Positions 22,414 through 33,702 of a stretch of DNA of 64,000 bases are shown one piece after another. Position numbers and translations under genes: made by a program. Location of the stretch: positions 4,340,001-4,404,000 of the forward strand of contig NC_079241.1 of the NCBI RefSeq assembly GCF_028009165.1, in the 5' to 3' direction. The stretch is from Akanthomyces muscarius. Lineage: Eukaryota > Ascomycota > Sordariomycetes > Hypocreales > Cordycipitaceae. Each line of letters starts with the position of its first letter. Positions within the stretch are counted from its first letter, which is position 1. The notes beneath the pieces are model-generated. The model did no database searches. It had not been told where the DNA came from and saw only the letters and a list, made by a program, of their open reading frames with translations.

Positions 22414-23755
22414 TTACATTGATGGGCCGACTCCTGAGGATTTGTCCTCCAGGAGATTTTTCACAAGATCGGCATCATATCTGCCCCGCGTGGTGTCGTA
22501 CTTTTCCGAGCCGTATTTTTTGCACAGAAAAATCATCTCATTCTGTGCGCTGTGTCAAGTCAGTGCCTAGGAACCAAAAGAGCCTTTGATAATTACATCT
22601 TGACTTACATAAGTCGGAACGAGCTGCCAAAGTGGCTAGCCGACGCCACCAGATAGGCGTAAATGCTGTAGAGACGGTTCCGGTCGTCCCATTCCTCCGC
22701 CGGCTCAGAGGGTGGCATTTCCTTTTGGTACAAGGACAGATACGATCCGTCCTTGAGGTTAAAGTGCGTGGCCCGCGTGCATCTCCAAGCGCCAAACTCC
22801 ATCTCGTTGTGGCCGTAGAAGCATCCCGGGTCGAACATCACAATCTTGCCCGTCTCCTTGTCAACCCCGACGTTGCCCTCGCAGAGATCACCGTGTATGA
22901 GCGCCGGTGTGATGGACCGGCCGCCCATCTGCAGAACATCCAGCAGCCGCGGAACCACGTGTGCCACGAGCTCCTCGTATACCAAGCGCAGCTCCCGCCA
23001 GGGCCCGTTGGTGTCGCGATCGTAGTCAAAGGCATCCTTCATGTGGCACGCAAACGCGTTGGCCCAGCTGGTCTGCCAGCTGTTGGTGCGCTCCATCTTG
23101 CCAATCGCAGTGGGCTGACTATATCCAAAGGCGCCATTGGCGGATGTTTCTCGGTGTATTCGAGTGATGATGTCGACAAACTCGACGGGGTCTGGCACGC
23201 CTCCCAGCGTCATCTCATGATAGTCTTGGAGGTAGTAGGAGTATAGATCCCGGCGATGGAGAAATTGTCCCCAAAAATGTGGCTGCGGAACATGCCCAGG
23301 AGCAGCACGGGAAATTTCGATCGCCGACTTACACTCCCCAGCGGTAAAGGCCGCGGATGAGTCTCCGCTCAGGGTCTATACCAAGGCTTGATGTTAGAAC
23401 ACGTTCACGGAGGCCACGTATCGAACAACTTTGCAACGTCAATACATGCCTTGCAGAAATACGACTTTCGACTGCCATCTGGCTCGGTTGTATCAATCTT
23501 CAGCGTGGTAGCCCAGTTTGAGCTGCCATGCCGTTGCACGCGAACCACCACCCCGGGCCCTATGGGAAACCCTAGCCCAAGTTAGCAACATGCAATCTAA
23601 CCCATAGCTATGAGACCCAACCGTATGGACGCACGATTTCGAATAGATTGCATCAGTGGTCGGCAAAGCTCCCTGAATTCTTCCCGTTCTCTGTTCCCGG
23701 TCGAGAGTTGGGAAGAGCTTGTAAGCTCGACGAAGAAGCCCTGTCCTGGTGCCAT
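22414..23755 (-). CDS. Fructosamine-3-kinase-like protein (paralogue 2)
   Basis: Minus strand, exons 23635-23755, 23450-23571, 22609-23375 and 22414-22549; 381 residues. Motifs parallel paralogue 1: GVVVRVQRHGSSNWAT, KSYFCK, GKMERTNSWQTSW, PALIHGDLCEGNVG, IVMFDPGCFYGHNEMEFG and EEWDDRNRLYSIYAYL. The catalytic-loop Trp after HGDL is replaced by Cys here. Exons 2 and 3 have exactly the lengths of paralogue 1 (122 and 767 nt) and the three intron phases are the same (1, 0, 2), so the two arose by duplication. Intron 2 (23376-23449) appears to use a GC donor (TGCAAG/GCATGT), since the only nearby GT is out of phase. The substrate is likely a ketosamine or ribulosamine. Confidence 0.83.
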
Positions 23756-24672
23756 CGTGCCGGTTGAAGTGCACTTTCAGTTTGTAGCATGCATCCCAGG
23801 GCAAGCGACAACGTCTGCACCCTTTATAGAGTCGCCATGAGCAGCTGGCCCATATGGTGGCCCTGATCAGGCGAGTGTTGGGTGGCAAACGGTTACGCTT
23901 GTACATCCAAATGTTGTGCACACAATGGGGCGCTTAAACTGGTGCAATGATTGGTAGGGAATGTCTCGGCATGCACAATGGCATTTGAGCTCTTTGTTCT
24001 TTTCACCACGGCTACCTAGAGATCGGCTCACCACGAAACCTTCTACAAAGTGAAACTATATCGCAGTACATGCGTATCCGTGCGACTTGCCTTTTTCTTA
24101 ATGTTCAACTCTGGCCGGGCCATCATCGTATTCAATCTCCAGGGTACTCGCCGTCCTTGCGATGGGTCGCACAATGCTATGTTGTATGCGGGAACACAGC
24201 GGCAGTTCTGATAGTAATTGTCGTCGCACCAAGAGTCCGCGGTTTGTAAAAGATTAGGTAAATCCGCAAGATAAAATACGGTCGACGCACAGCAGTCTCA
24301 CTGACAACGCATTCCTGCAGCATATTTACTCTGGCAACGATGCAGCTTCATGCAAATATACGAGCACACCAAGACTATGTACAACTTGGAAAGTTTGTTG
24401 TACTACCTGACTGTCATACGTAAAATGCACGAATGTTTGCTGAGAGTAAAACTTCTGCTCATGTCATTAGCAATGGACGTCTTGGCACAGACTGATGAGC
24501 AAAAAGTAAGTTGACCTTTCACCGTACTAGTTATGGTACCCTTACCCGAACTTAAACTAGCTAAGCATGCATATACATTCGAAAGTCTTCCCGTCTTACA
24601 AAACACAGTAGATGCAAATTAGACTCCAACTAATACCTCCCGTCAATTTCGTATGCTGCCTTCTTTGGTCGG
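23756..24672. other. Gene-free stretch right of the second kinase
   Basis: About 900 bases with only short frames. The first part is the promoter of the second kinase gene and the last part the 3' flank of the dynamin-like gene. No repeat arm matching the one at 12183 was found. Confidence 0.5.
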
Positions 24673-27285
24673 CTAGGCTTGTTGACTTGCCGTCGCCATT
24701 GCTGTCCGAGCCGTTTTCTCTACACTTCGCAGAGTTTCTATTCGCGACTGCAGCAACTCTCTCTCCTCCACAACGTCGCGATTCTCACCCCCCAGACGGT
24801 TTACTTCGGCCTCACTGAGGCTATACATGTAGCTCGGCGACAATCCATAGAGCGACCCGCTCACATCTGTCACAAAATCTTCGACGATTGTGTTTGTGAC
24901 GTGGCGAATGAATGATTGCAACGAGAACTATCCATATTAAGTTTTTCGTTAGTTTCCATAATAGCGCATCAGTGTTGCATTATCCACATACCTCATAATA
25001 CACCTTCAAAGTGTCGTGCACATCATTGACCGTGTTATCAACCGCAGAGTGATGGCAATGCTCGAAGAGGAGAATGCCGAGCTCCTCCACAGTGTGCGTC
25101 TTCTTTTTCGCGTTTACAATGGTAGTCGCCAACTCCATGGTCTTGACCATGCGCAGGGTCCTCAGCAGCTGAAGACGATGATTGAAGCCCGGGTCCGTAG
25201 TTTGGAGAAGCTTCGTCTGGTCGCCCTCGGAGTACGTTTCCAGCGCACGCAGCACCTTTTCCAGGCTTTCGTCGTGAAACTGCCGCACAGCCAGCAGAAG
25301 CTCGCCGTACAAGAAGGATGTGCTACCGGAAGCAGGGCAAACGTCATTCAGCAGTTCTTCAGCAGCGGAAAGTATCGCACTCGCGAGTTCCCGAACATGG
25401 ACTGAAGCCACGTCGTGCCATAGCGCTGTCTGCTGCCTGTACAGTCGCTGAATCACATCTGGATGAACCATACCTGGCAACTGAGTGCTGCTGCAAATTG
25501 CCACCTCTTCTTTGATGCTGGCGAAGAGTTCAGCGCCGTTGTCTTCGTCTTCGTCCTCGGGCACACTGGGTTTTGCTGGAGCCTTTTCCAATCTGGTTTC
25601 CGGATGCAGAATCTTTCCCAGCCGCTCTAGACAGTCATCCATCTTCAAGTCGTGATCTTGGAAAGACAATGCGTGCCCAGAATCCCGCATCTGTTTGTCA
25701 AAAGCGTCATTTGCCTCTGCCACAATCTGGCGAGCTCGAGCGCTCGGCGAGTCCAGGAGCCATGGAGAATTCAGAGCCTTCTCGGCAAGACCTTGATAGC
25801 GGTGTGCAATTTCGGTAAGATATGCGTGTCGTTGATGGCTCGAGTCCCGGGAAGGGCCAAGCTTTCTCTCGGTCGATTGCGCCTCTTTCAGCAGACGACG
25901 GAGATTGTCTAGAAGAGTCGGAAAAGCGACCTGGATCTTTTCACATAGCAGTTTACCCAGGTACTTCTTCAGCATGCCCGAGCCGCGGCGGTTCTCACGA
26001 ATCTTGGCCCAGGGTTGCTTGCCAAATAGAGCACCTTCGGTACTTGGAAGATCAAAATCTGGATCGACTTCGTCGTTCTTAGTCTTGTTCCGAACGACGA
26101 ACCAGCCATGATGAAGCAGGCGAGCAACACCGTCCACTTTTCCATTGGCAACATCGACGACCTGGTCACCATTAGCACATGGCCATGTCCAAGGCTCTCA
26201 TTATACATACAGAGTTCAGGTTATCCGTTCTGTCGCACTTTGTGAATACACCAATCAGTCTTGTCTTGTCGACATGCGTATTGGCTAATTTGAAAATTTC
26301 TTGATTTGCGAGATCAACACATGCGTCAGCGACGCAACTGTCAATAGAGTCAGCACGGGAGTCGTCACGAACAACAAAGGGATCTCACATGACAATACTC
26401 TCTGGCTGTTTCATGTACTCAACCACCATGTCCCGGACATCATCCATTTCTCCATCGCAGACGTTGTAGTCGTTGACAAAAATGCCGGGGATGTCCAGAA
26501 TACTAAAGCCTGAGCGGTTTGGTCCGGAGACTTCGATCTTCAAGACCTCAACAGCGAAATTCTTCCGACCACGACCTTTTCCGGGCCGTATCCCCAAGTA
26601 TTTCTCTGACGCCTGTAACTATCAGCAAATGAACCCTGGTGAGGCTGAGGGGGGGAAACGTACCTCGTCAATGATGCTGGCGAACTCCGAGGCCGTGAGA
26701 GATTGTCGCTCTTTGCTGAACTTCATGTAAGCGTCGTCCTTTGGGTAGTCAAATTGAGTCGTCCTGAAGTTAGGGGCTTCAATGGAAATCTTTATCTTGC
26801 TTGGCGTGTTGGGAGCCGTTCGACGAGAGACGATTCGAGTAGCAAAGCGGGTGCAGCAGTCTTCTCCAATGGGAAACGGAATGTCTGTCAAGCTTTGAAG
26901 AAGAGAGGACTTTCCCACAGACTGCGCGCCGACAATAACCAACTAATTTGTTTGTCAACAAGGCCCAAATCTCTCAGACTTGCATGCTTACTTGGGGGAT
27001 GTCGACAAATTTTCCTGCGCCGCAGGATTGAAACTGATCTATGGCGTCGAACAGTGCGCGACTGGCAGGACTGTCAAAGGGATTTTCCGGGAGGCTTTCT
27101 TCTTCCGTAGTTTTTTTCTCATCAAGAGCCACAGTTTCCGAAGTATCCAGCTCCGTAGCAGAAGTGGCGGTCGAATCGGGGCTCTCCTCAGAATGGACGA
27201 TGTCGCTGGACACACTCTGAGCATCGTCATGGTCATCACCCACTGGCGAGTAAGGTAGCTCAGGACCTGCGAAGAGTGATGACAT
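24673..27285 (-). CDS. Dynamin-like GTPase (Mx/dynamin superfamily)
   Basis: Minus strand, six exons: 26992-27285, 26664-26942, 26389-26612, 26211-26337, 24992-26161 and 24673-24927; 782 residues. An acidic Ser/Thr-rich leader of about 75 residues precedes the GTPase domain, with P-loop GAQSVGKSS near 103-111, G3 LDIPG near 231 and G4 FTKCDR near 300. The long fifth exon encodes the helical middle/stalk region, and the last exon (SFIRHVTNTIVEDFVTD, with a coiled-coil EERELLQSRIETL) fits the GTPase effector domain. No PH or Pro-rich domain is present, so it belongs with fungal Mx-like/Vps1-unlike dynamins often annotated as interferon-induced GTPase-like. Such proteins oligomerise on membranes; the target membrane here is unknown. 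Confidence 0.85.
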
Positions 27286-28161
27286 TGTTTTTGATAGAAT
27301 TGAAGGGTAAATTTTGCTTAAGGAGTCTGGATAAGGGAGTTTCTGCTAGATTGTGAGACAGAACAGACCGGAGCATTTTGCTTTCTATATATACTGGGCA
27401 TTCCTCCAAGCTATCAAGTTGCCAAACTCAGCCACGTATTCCGCTTTGCATGGTGCTGGACTATCTGATTCTATTTTGAGACGAGGTTGAGCTCCCAACG
27501 GGCTGTTTTCCCCGGATAAAAGAATCTAATGCAGAAATCCGTCTGCTGATACGCAAAGACGCATACAATATGCAGCCACCGCAGACAGAAGGGGGCTGAG
27601 AGCAAATGAAATGCGCCTCGCCAGCATCCTTCAATACAGTTGAGACGGGTTTAAAAAGGAGGCCGCGGTAAGCGAGGTCAGGGGAAGAGGGGGGATTCCG
27701 GGCCAACGAGGCTGTGCAGCCCTGCAACTGCAGAATAGCGCGGCGTGCATCCGCGCATCTGCAGCTAGTAAGATGCTGGTCGCATCCCCCGGTGGTGAGT
27801 GCATGGCGCGATATGGTGTAGTTGCATTGTGGCTGCTCCAGTCTGGTTGGCCGGGCGGAGGCGCTGGGGAGGGCGCAGGGGTTTCCGCGGCCACATAAGT
27901 GGCTGCATGGCATAAAACACCGGGCAAGAAGGATCGAGGCAGATTTATAATGTATGAAACTGACAAGTCAGTCTTGGTGGGCAGCAAGTATCCAGGATAC
28001 CACCACATGGCGCCCTTTGGTTGGTGCACCTTTTGGGTAGCCCGCAGGGTAATGATAGCGATAAATGGTTAGAGCACGACACATGCACTGCCATCAGGCT
28101 TTCGCTCAATCAAGTGTTGTAAACTGCGTTCCAATTTATTCTAGGCATATAGAGACCCTAA
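27286..28161. other. Intergenic region between dynamin-like and GH25-like genes
   Basis: About 870 bases. The first 150 bases upstream of the dynamin-like ATG contain a TATATATA element (27387-27394) and are likely its promoter. Minus-strand frames near 27461-28029 are GC-rich, without domain similarity or splice continuation, and I do not call them. Confidence 0.5.
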
Positions 28162-28836
28162 CTAGGCAGAGAAGACGTTGAGGTCAAACTTCTTGCTGGC
28201 CGACTGGTCAGTGTACTGCTTCGCGTCGGCCTTGGTCCAGCCGCCAAACGGTGTCTTGAGGTCCAGCGTCTCGACATTGTCAAACTTGGCGAACCAGAGC
28301 GGCACGTCCTTGGCCAGCTCGACGCTCTTGGAGCCAAAGATGCTCTCCCACTGCGTCGGCGACGTGTAGACGCCCCAATCGTGCTTGGCGTCGCGAAACG
28401 CCGCGACGAGCTTCTTGGCCTCGGCAATGTTGCCCTGCGCGCCGTAGTCGAACGGGTTGCAGACCTTGTCCGTCTCAATGTCGAGCCAGATGCGGCGGAT
28501 GGCCAGCTTCTGGGCGCTGATGGTGTCGAGCAGCTCGCGGAGCTGCGTGGCGTACGGCTTGCACTTGTTGGCCTTGCCGGTGCAGGGGAAGAAGTAGGCG
28601 TCAAAGTCCTTGTAGCCCGCCGCGACGGCGTTCTTGTAGCTCGGCACAAAGGTCGGGTCGACGCGGCCGCCTTGCGAGCACGCCTCCTGGTAGCCGCGGA
28701 AGATGGCGCGCGTGAAGCCTTGGCCGAGGGCCTTTTTGTAAATGTCGACGCTCACCTCGGAGGAGCTATCGACGGCGTGAGTCAGGGCGCTGGCTGCGCC
28801 GGCGAAGGCGACAAAGAGGACGGCAAATGGGCGCAT
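28162..28836 (-). CDS. Secreted GH25/lysozyme-like glycoside hydrolase
   Basis: Single exon on the minus strand, 224 residues. A signal peptide is clear (MRPFAVLFVAFAGAASA, cleavage near 17). The body fits the GH25-like TIM barrel seen in secreted eukaryotic lysozyme-like proteins: AVDSSSEVS at the first strand, FTRAIFRGYQEACSQGG, YFFPCTGKANKC, a conserved IWLDIETD strand carrying the probable Asp/Glu catalytic pair near 120, GVYTSPTQWESIFG, and PLWFAKFDN near the end. Family members cleave peptidoglycan-type glycans, and fungal copies are thought to act on bacterial cell walls; activity here is inferred. Four Cys could form disulphides in the secreted form. Confidence 0.8.
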   Translation of the reverse strand: MRPFAVLFVAFAGAASALTHAVDSSSEVSVDIYKKALGQGFTRAIFRGYQEACSQGGRVDPTFVPSYKNAVAAGYKDFDAYFFPCTGKANKCKPYATQLRELLDTISAQKLAIRRIWLDIETDKVCNPFDYGAQGNIAEAKKLVAAFRDAKHDWGVYTSPTQWESIFGSKSVELAKDVPLWFAKFDNVETLDLKTPFGGWTKADAKQYTDQSASKKFDLNVFSA

Positions 28837-29828
28837 TGTGGATCGTGTATTTCTGATGGTTTATTATGCCGAAAGGGTTGGGTTTAAGCCGTTGTCATGT
28901 AATGGCTCGGAAGTTGAGTTTCGAGATACTGGGAGAATCTGTCCTGTTTAAATACATCTCAACCAATACGGCTGAGGCTGAACACGCTTTCAGCTTCTAA
29001 AAAGTTTTACATCAATCTTGTGTAAGTGGGAAACCATTGCGAGAGCTGCTAAATTGTATGGGGCAGGGAGCGTCATGATCGACGTTGTCTAAGACGTGTT
29101 GGACTATGTTTCTTACCAACTCACGTCACAACCCCTGTAAATGTCACTGTGAAGCTTAAAGAGCTGAACCAGCTGGAATGTCCATCCCACTATAACTTGG
29201 CTGCACAGCCTTGATATAAGATAGCAACGGCTCAACTACCATCCATGATGACACCCAACACTAACTAGTCTTGTAGCCCAGATTCGATCGCGGCCCTTGA
29301 GAGATTTCAGCTTGGCAGCCAAACTTGCCCACTTGGGTATTCAGCCTTGTTAGTATTGCTAGACTTGCAAGGCTTACATGCCCGCAAACTAGGCCGAGCG
29401 ACATCGGCGATAGCAGGGAATAATTCAACTCGATTTCTACTTTGCAGCGTCCGACAAAATATACACATCATAAAAATAGCAAGATATTCACAGCCTCGCG
29501 ACTTGAAGCTGACTTTCCGCCGCGAGAAATCCTACTCCTTTTCGCATTCGTCAACCGTTCGTCTGATGCGCCAATGTAGCACTAATCTCAGATTAGCTGC
29601 AGCCAGCCCGCGAACGCGGAGATGATGGCGCCCCAATGATAAAGCAGGTGGCGGCACTAGCCGATAAGTTATTTACCCCCCACGTAACAGTCAGTCAGGT
29701 TCGCCGATAATCGCAACTTTTCCTCTAGTCCTGGAGGGCGCAGAGAGCTATCCTCTTCTCTTCATCGGTTTTGAGGTACTGCAAAGTCTGCAACACAAGA
29801 CAGACAGTGTGCAACTCTGGCCGCCGCG
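28837..29828. other. Divergent intergenic region between GH25-like and MFS permease genes
   Basis: About 990 bases with no supported gene. It serves as promoter for both divergent genes. The + strand frame at 29347-29625 has no domain or splice support. Confidence 0.5.
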
Positions 29829-32029
29829 ATGACGAACCTGAACGAGCTCGTGGCTGCCGTAGACGAGCCTCAGAATGCGGAGAAGCAGTCCAAGGCGGAG
29901 CGAGCATTTGTCGCTCGCCTCGACCTTTTCCTCCTCACATTCGGGTGCATTTCCCAGGGTAAGTATAATCATCTACTCATCATAGAACCGTTTCGCGAGC
30001 TTGCAGATACAGTCTAACATTTGCTTTCCAGTTATCAAGTACGCCCTTTTCCCAGCTTGGCGGCCCAAGCCACAAAACGCCTCGCTAACGTAGCCCGATT
30101 TAGATATCTTGACCAGGCCAACATTAACAATGCCTATGTCTCGGGCATGAAAGAGGATCTGCATCTCAAGGGAAATGAGCTGAACTTGTATGCTTTGCCC
30201 TTATTTGCGCGGCCGTGACATTATCCACTACACGACGCTGACACGCCTGAAAGATTTACTACCTATTTCAACGTTGCGTACTGCATCATGTTGATTCCGT
30301 CGCAGATCATCATGACCTATGTCCGTCCCAGCTGGTGGCTCCCGTCAGTCGAAATCGTTTGGGGCGTCATCACAGGTCTTATTGCCATTACCCACAATGC
30401 GAAGCAAGTCTACGTTTTGCGTGCCTTTCTGGGCCTCTGTGAAAGCGCTGCCTATCCTGGCATGATTACCCTCTTCAGTAAGCACGAAAAATGTTGGGCG
30501 ATGGACAACACCAAGATGAGTCGCTAAATTTTGGAATAGTGTCTTGGTATACACCAACGGAAATGGCCAAGCGGATCGGATTCTACCACTCCTGCCAGTC
30601 TGTGGGACAGATGCTGTCTGGTGCGCTGCAGGCTGCCATTATCAACAGCCTCGGCGGCAAGTCTGGTCTCGCAGGATGGAGGTGCGTCTTTCTGTTATCT
30701 TGGTGTAAAATTTCGTTTCTGACCACGTCGCAGGTGGCTGTTTGTCGTCAACGCAATCATTACCGTCTTCTGGGGTCTTGCAGGCTACGTCATGATTCCT
30801 GACATGCCCAACAAGCCAAACCCGTGGTCCTTTTGGTTCAAGAGGGTTCACTCAGAGCTCGCTCTCAGCCGCCTCGCTCGTACAAATCGCGTGGATGCCA
30901 AGCCCATATCTTGGGTCGGCGCTAGGTTCGTGCCTCCTGGTTATTTTGCCGCGTGGGGAAAGTATCTAACACGTTTTGTCGCTCTGCAGGCGCACATTCA
31001 CAAATTGGCTGGTATACATCATCGCCGTGCTGTATATTGCAATGGTTCTCGGCACATCTGGTGCCGACTACTTTGGCCTGTTCCTCAAGTCTGTGCGCAC
31101 GGCTGATGGCAAGCTGCGCTGGACGACCACGGACGTCAACGTGATTCCGATCGGAGGTTCTGCTATAACAGTCGTATTCGGTAAGCTGCTCAATCTATGA
31201 GCGATAGCATTATCTCTAACAGTACACAAGTTTGGGTTTGGGCTTACATGTCCGATTTCTTCCGCACGCGATGGCTCTTGATCATTCTGCAAGGTAAATC
31301 CTCCTCCGAAAAGCAGGCATGGATTTCATTCTTACAATTTCTCTAGCCGTCATTGCCATAATGGTCGGTATTATCATGAGTGTCTGGACCGCGCACCCGC
31401 AAAGTACGCCACTCCCTGCAGCGTACGCCGCGTACTTTATTCAGCGCATCGCCCTAGGTACTGCGCCTCTCATATGGGCATGGCTGTCCGACTTGTCAGT
31501 ACTATGTTGTTCTCTGTCCATGGCCAGCCAGCTGAAACGTCACAATAGATCGCCAACGGACCCCGAAGGCCGCACACTTATTGTCGGTGCTTCAATTGCA
31601 GGTTACTATTCTATTTCGGCCTGGAGCCAAGTACTTCTGTGGCCCGCCAGCCAGGCTCCGTACTGTAAGTCGCCGTGAGTTTTTGAACTGCGTGTCAGTC
31701 GCTAACTCATTCTCATCAGACAACTATGGTTGGCAATCTGCCGCTGCCCTCTGCGCACTTGTGGTTATTCTTTGCGTTGTTCTGCGCATTGTAGATGTCC
31801 GCTACCTTGCGTAAGTATTCCATGCAGCATTACATAAAGAGTATCCATGCTAACAGAGTTACTTCGCAGTCCCAAAAGAAAAATGGACGCCGAAATTGCT
31901 GCAGTCATCGCCGAGGATGAAGATGGCCTGGAAGACGCCGATGCCAAGTTGGACGCTGAGTCCCACGTACGTCGTGTGGAGAGCACCGCCACGCAGAACC
32001 ATGGCACGTCCCCCACGCCTCGTGACTGA
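29829..32029 (+). CDS. MFS anion:cation symporter, allantoate/pantothenate permease type
   Basis: Twelve exons: 29829-29958, 30032-30038, 30104-30187, 30254-30477, 30540-30681, 30734-30925, 30990-31180, 31231-31293, 31347-31494, 31549-31664, 31720-31810 and 31870-32029. Family motifs are clear: [21 protein letters not shown] (TM1 and loop), the [22 protein letters not shown] region, [42 protein letters not shown] and [14 protein letters not shown] near the end. Members (Tna1, Fen2, Dal5, Liz1 in yeasts) import nicotinate, pantothenate, allantoate or similar anions with protons. The second exon is only 7 nt but is required to make V-I-K before YLDQ. The intron at 31495-31548 is 54 nt, in frame and stop-free. 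The C-terminal tail is acidic and cytoplasmic. Confidence 0.86.
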
Positions 32030-32166
32030 GAATATGAGCTGCCTGATTGTATCGAAGAATGATGTCAATTCAATAAATTACGACATGAGTAATGTAAAGA
32101 CCAATATTTTAATCCCCAACGCCGTGCCAGTTTGAATGTACTATATACTGTCAATCCGAGGGGCTT

Positions 32167-33702
32167 TTATGCAAAGGCACCGACGAGCGCCATCAGCGTA
32201 GCTCCAGCAACAACACAGAGATAGGCGTGCAGGCGCTTTCGGCCCTTGAGAATCTTGAAGCTCTTCTCCGACAAAAAGTCCTCGGCGAGCAGCTGCACCA
32301 GACCGGAATAGAGCAGGAGGCCTGCTGAGATGGCATTCATGAAGCCAACCGTAATCAGGCCAGCCATCGAGGCAGGGTCGTAGATACGGTGCATAAAGAG
32401 ACCAATGGCCTGGCCGAAGGGGGTCGTGACGCCATAGGCAATGACCATGAGCCACGGGCGTGGCGAGGCGCGCGGGAATTGAATGGCGGCGATGCGGCTG
32501 CCCAGCGCCAGGCCTTCAAAGGACTGGTGGAAGCTGATGGCGATGAGAAAGACGACAAAGGCAGGGCCGGTAGCGACCGACAGCGCCATGCCAATAAAGA
32601 CGCTGTGGAAGAGGATGCCGGCCTCCAGCAGCAAGCACTGTAGCATCTGACGTTTCTGCTGCTCGGGTGTCTGTGGAGGAAGGCCGCTCGAGTCGGCTCG
32701 CGCACGACCACCACCGCCGCCGCCGCCACGCTTTAGCGTCGCGTACCGGCCGCTTCCGTTGCCGTTGGGAACGGGATCCAGCTCATCGAGGTCGAGGTCG
32801 AGGTCCGAGTCGCCGTCCGCAAAGGCATTGTCGAGGGAGTGCTTCCGCGGCCGTGTCGTCGTGGGCGTGGATCCGGGCAGCGGCGAGGCGCCAGCTACCA
32901 GGCCCTCGGCGGCCTCGGCGTCCGGATCGCTCACTGCGAGGTTGTCGGGGCGGTGGCTGCGTCGGTCTGCGAGGCCGTTCATGCCGTCGTGGTCGTCGTG
33001 GTCGTCGTGGTCTTCGCCGTCGAGCTCGTCCCAGGCGGCGTGGCTGTGCGAGTGCGAGTGCCCCGCGCCGCGGGCTGTCAGGTACGACTCGACACCGACG
33101 ACAATGATGGCTGAGACCATGCCGATGAGGCCCGGAAGCGGCTTGTAGCCCTTGCTGAAGAATTCGGGCAGGCATGGGTCGGTCAGCGACTCAAAGGCCG
33201 TCGGGAGTAGATGGACAAAGGCTGTCGCGAGCAGGACGCCGGTGCCGACGTGCTGGCAGTAAAAGATGAGGCGGCTCTGCGATCGTCCGGTCGTCGCGCG
33301 TCGTCCGATGAGGGGGAAACCGCATGCTGTGAGTTAGGTCTTCAAGTTAGCCAACGCCGCAAGGGGGAAGTCGTGATGCCGAGACTGTATCAAGTCAGGC
33401 AGATGCGCAGAGACGTACCCAACGTGCTCAGGGCTAGAATCAGGAACAGTGCAAAGACGTGAGCGGCCATGTCATACCATCCCTGGCCCTTTCCACCGCA
33501 CTTCGGTCGCCCGGTTGCATTCTGGCGGCGCTCGAGCTCGGCCAACAGTTCTCGAGTTGACCATTGCGTGGCATCTATAACGGGGGAGGATCGTCCCATG
33601 TCAGAAACTCCATGTCCATCCAGCTCGGACCGGCAGGCCGGGGGCGGGCCTGCCCGTGAATATGCGAAACGTACCTTGTGCCAGGCTGGTGAGATCGCTC
33701 AT
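32167..33702 (-). CDS. ZIP-family zinc/iron transporter
   Basis: Minus strand, exons 33675-33702, 33419-33574 and 32167-33326; 447 residues. The first exon codes for nine residues (MSDLTSLAQ) and joins the second by a phase-1 intron. A Cys-containing N-terminal segment (RPKCGGKGQ) precedes TM1 (MAAHVFALFLILALSTLG). TM2-3 follow with HVGTGVLLATAFVHLLP. A long cytosolic loop holds GHSHSHSHAA and an Asp/His run near 175, typical zinc-sensing loop features. TM4 and TM5 carry the family signature (HSVFIGMALS and SFHQSFEGLALG), with the metal-coordinating His/Glu residues. This is the plasma-membrane Zrt1/2 type. I found no clear Zap1-type site upstream. Confidence 0.9.

Noticed and set aside
22632..23246. 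204-codon frame antisense to kinase paralogue 2
   Set aside because: Shadow of a well-supported coding exon.
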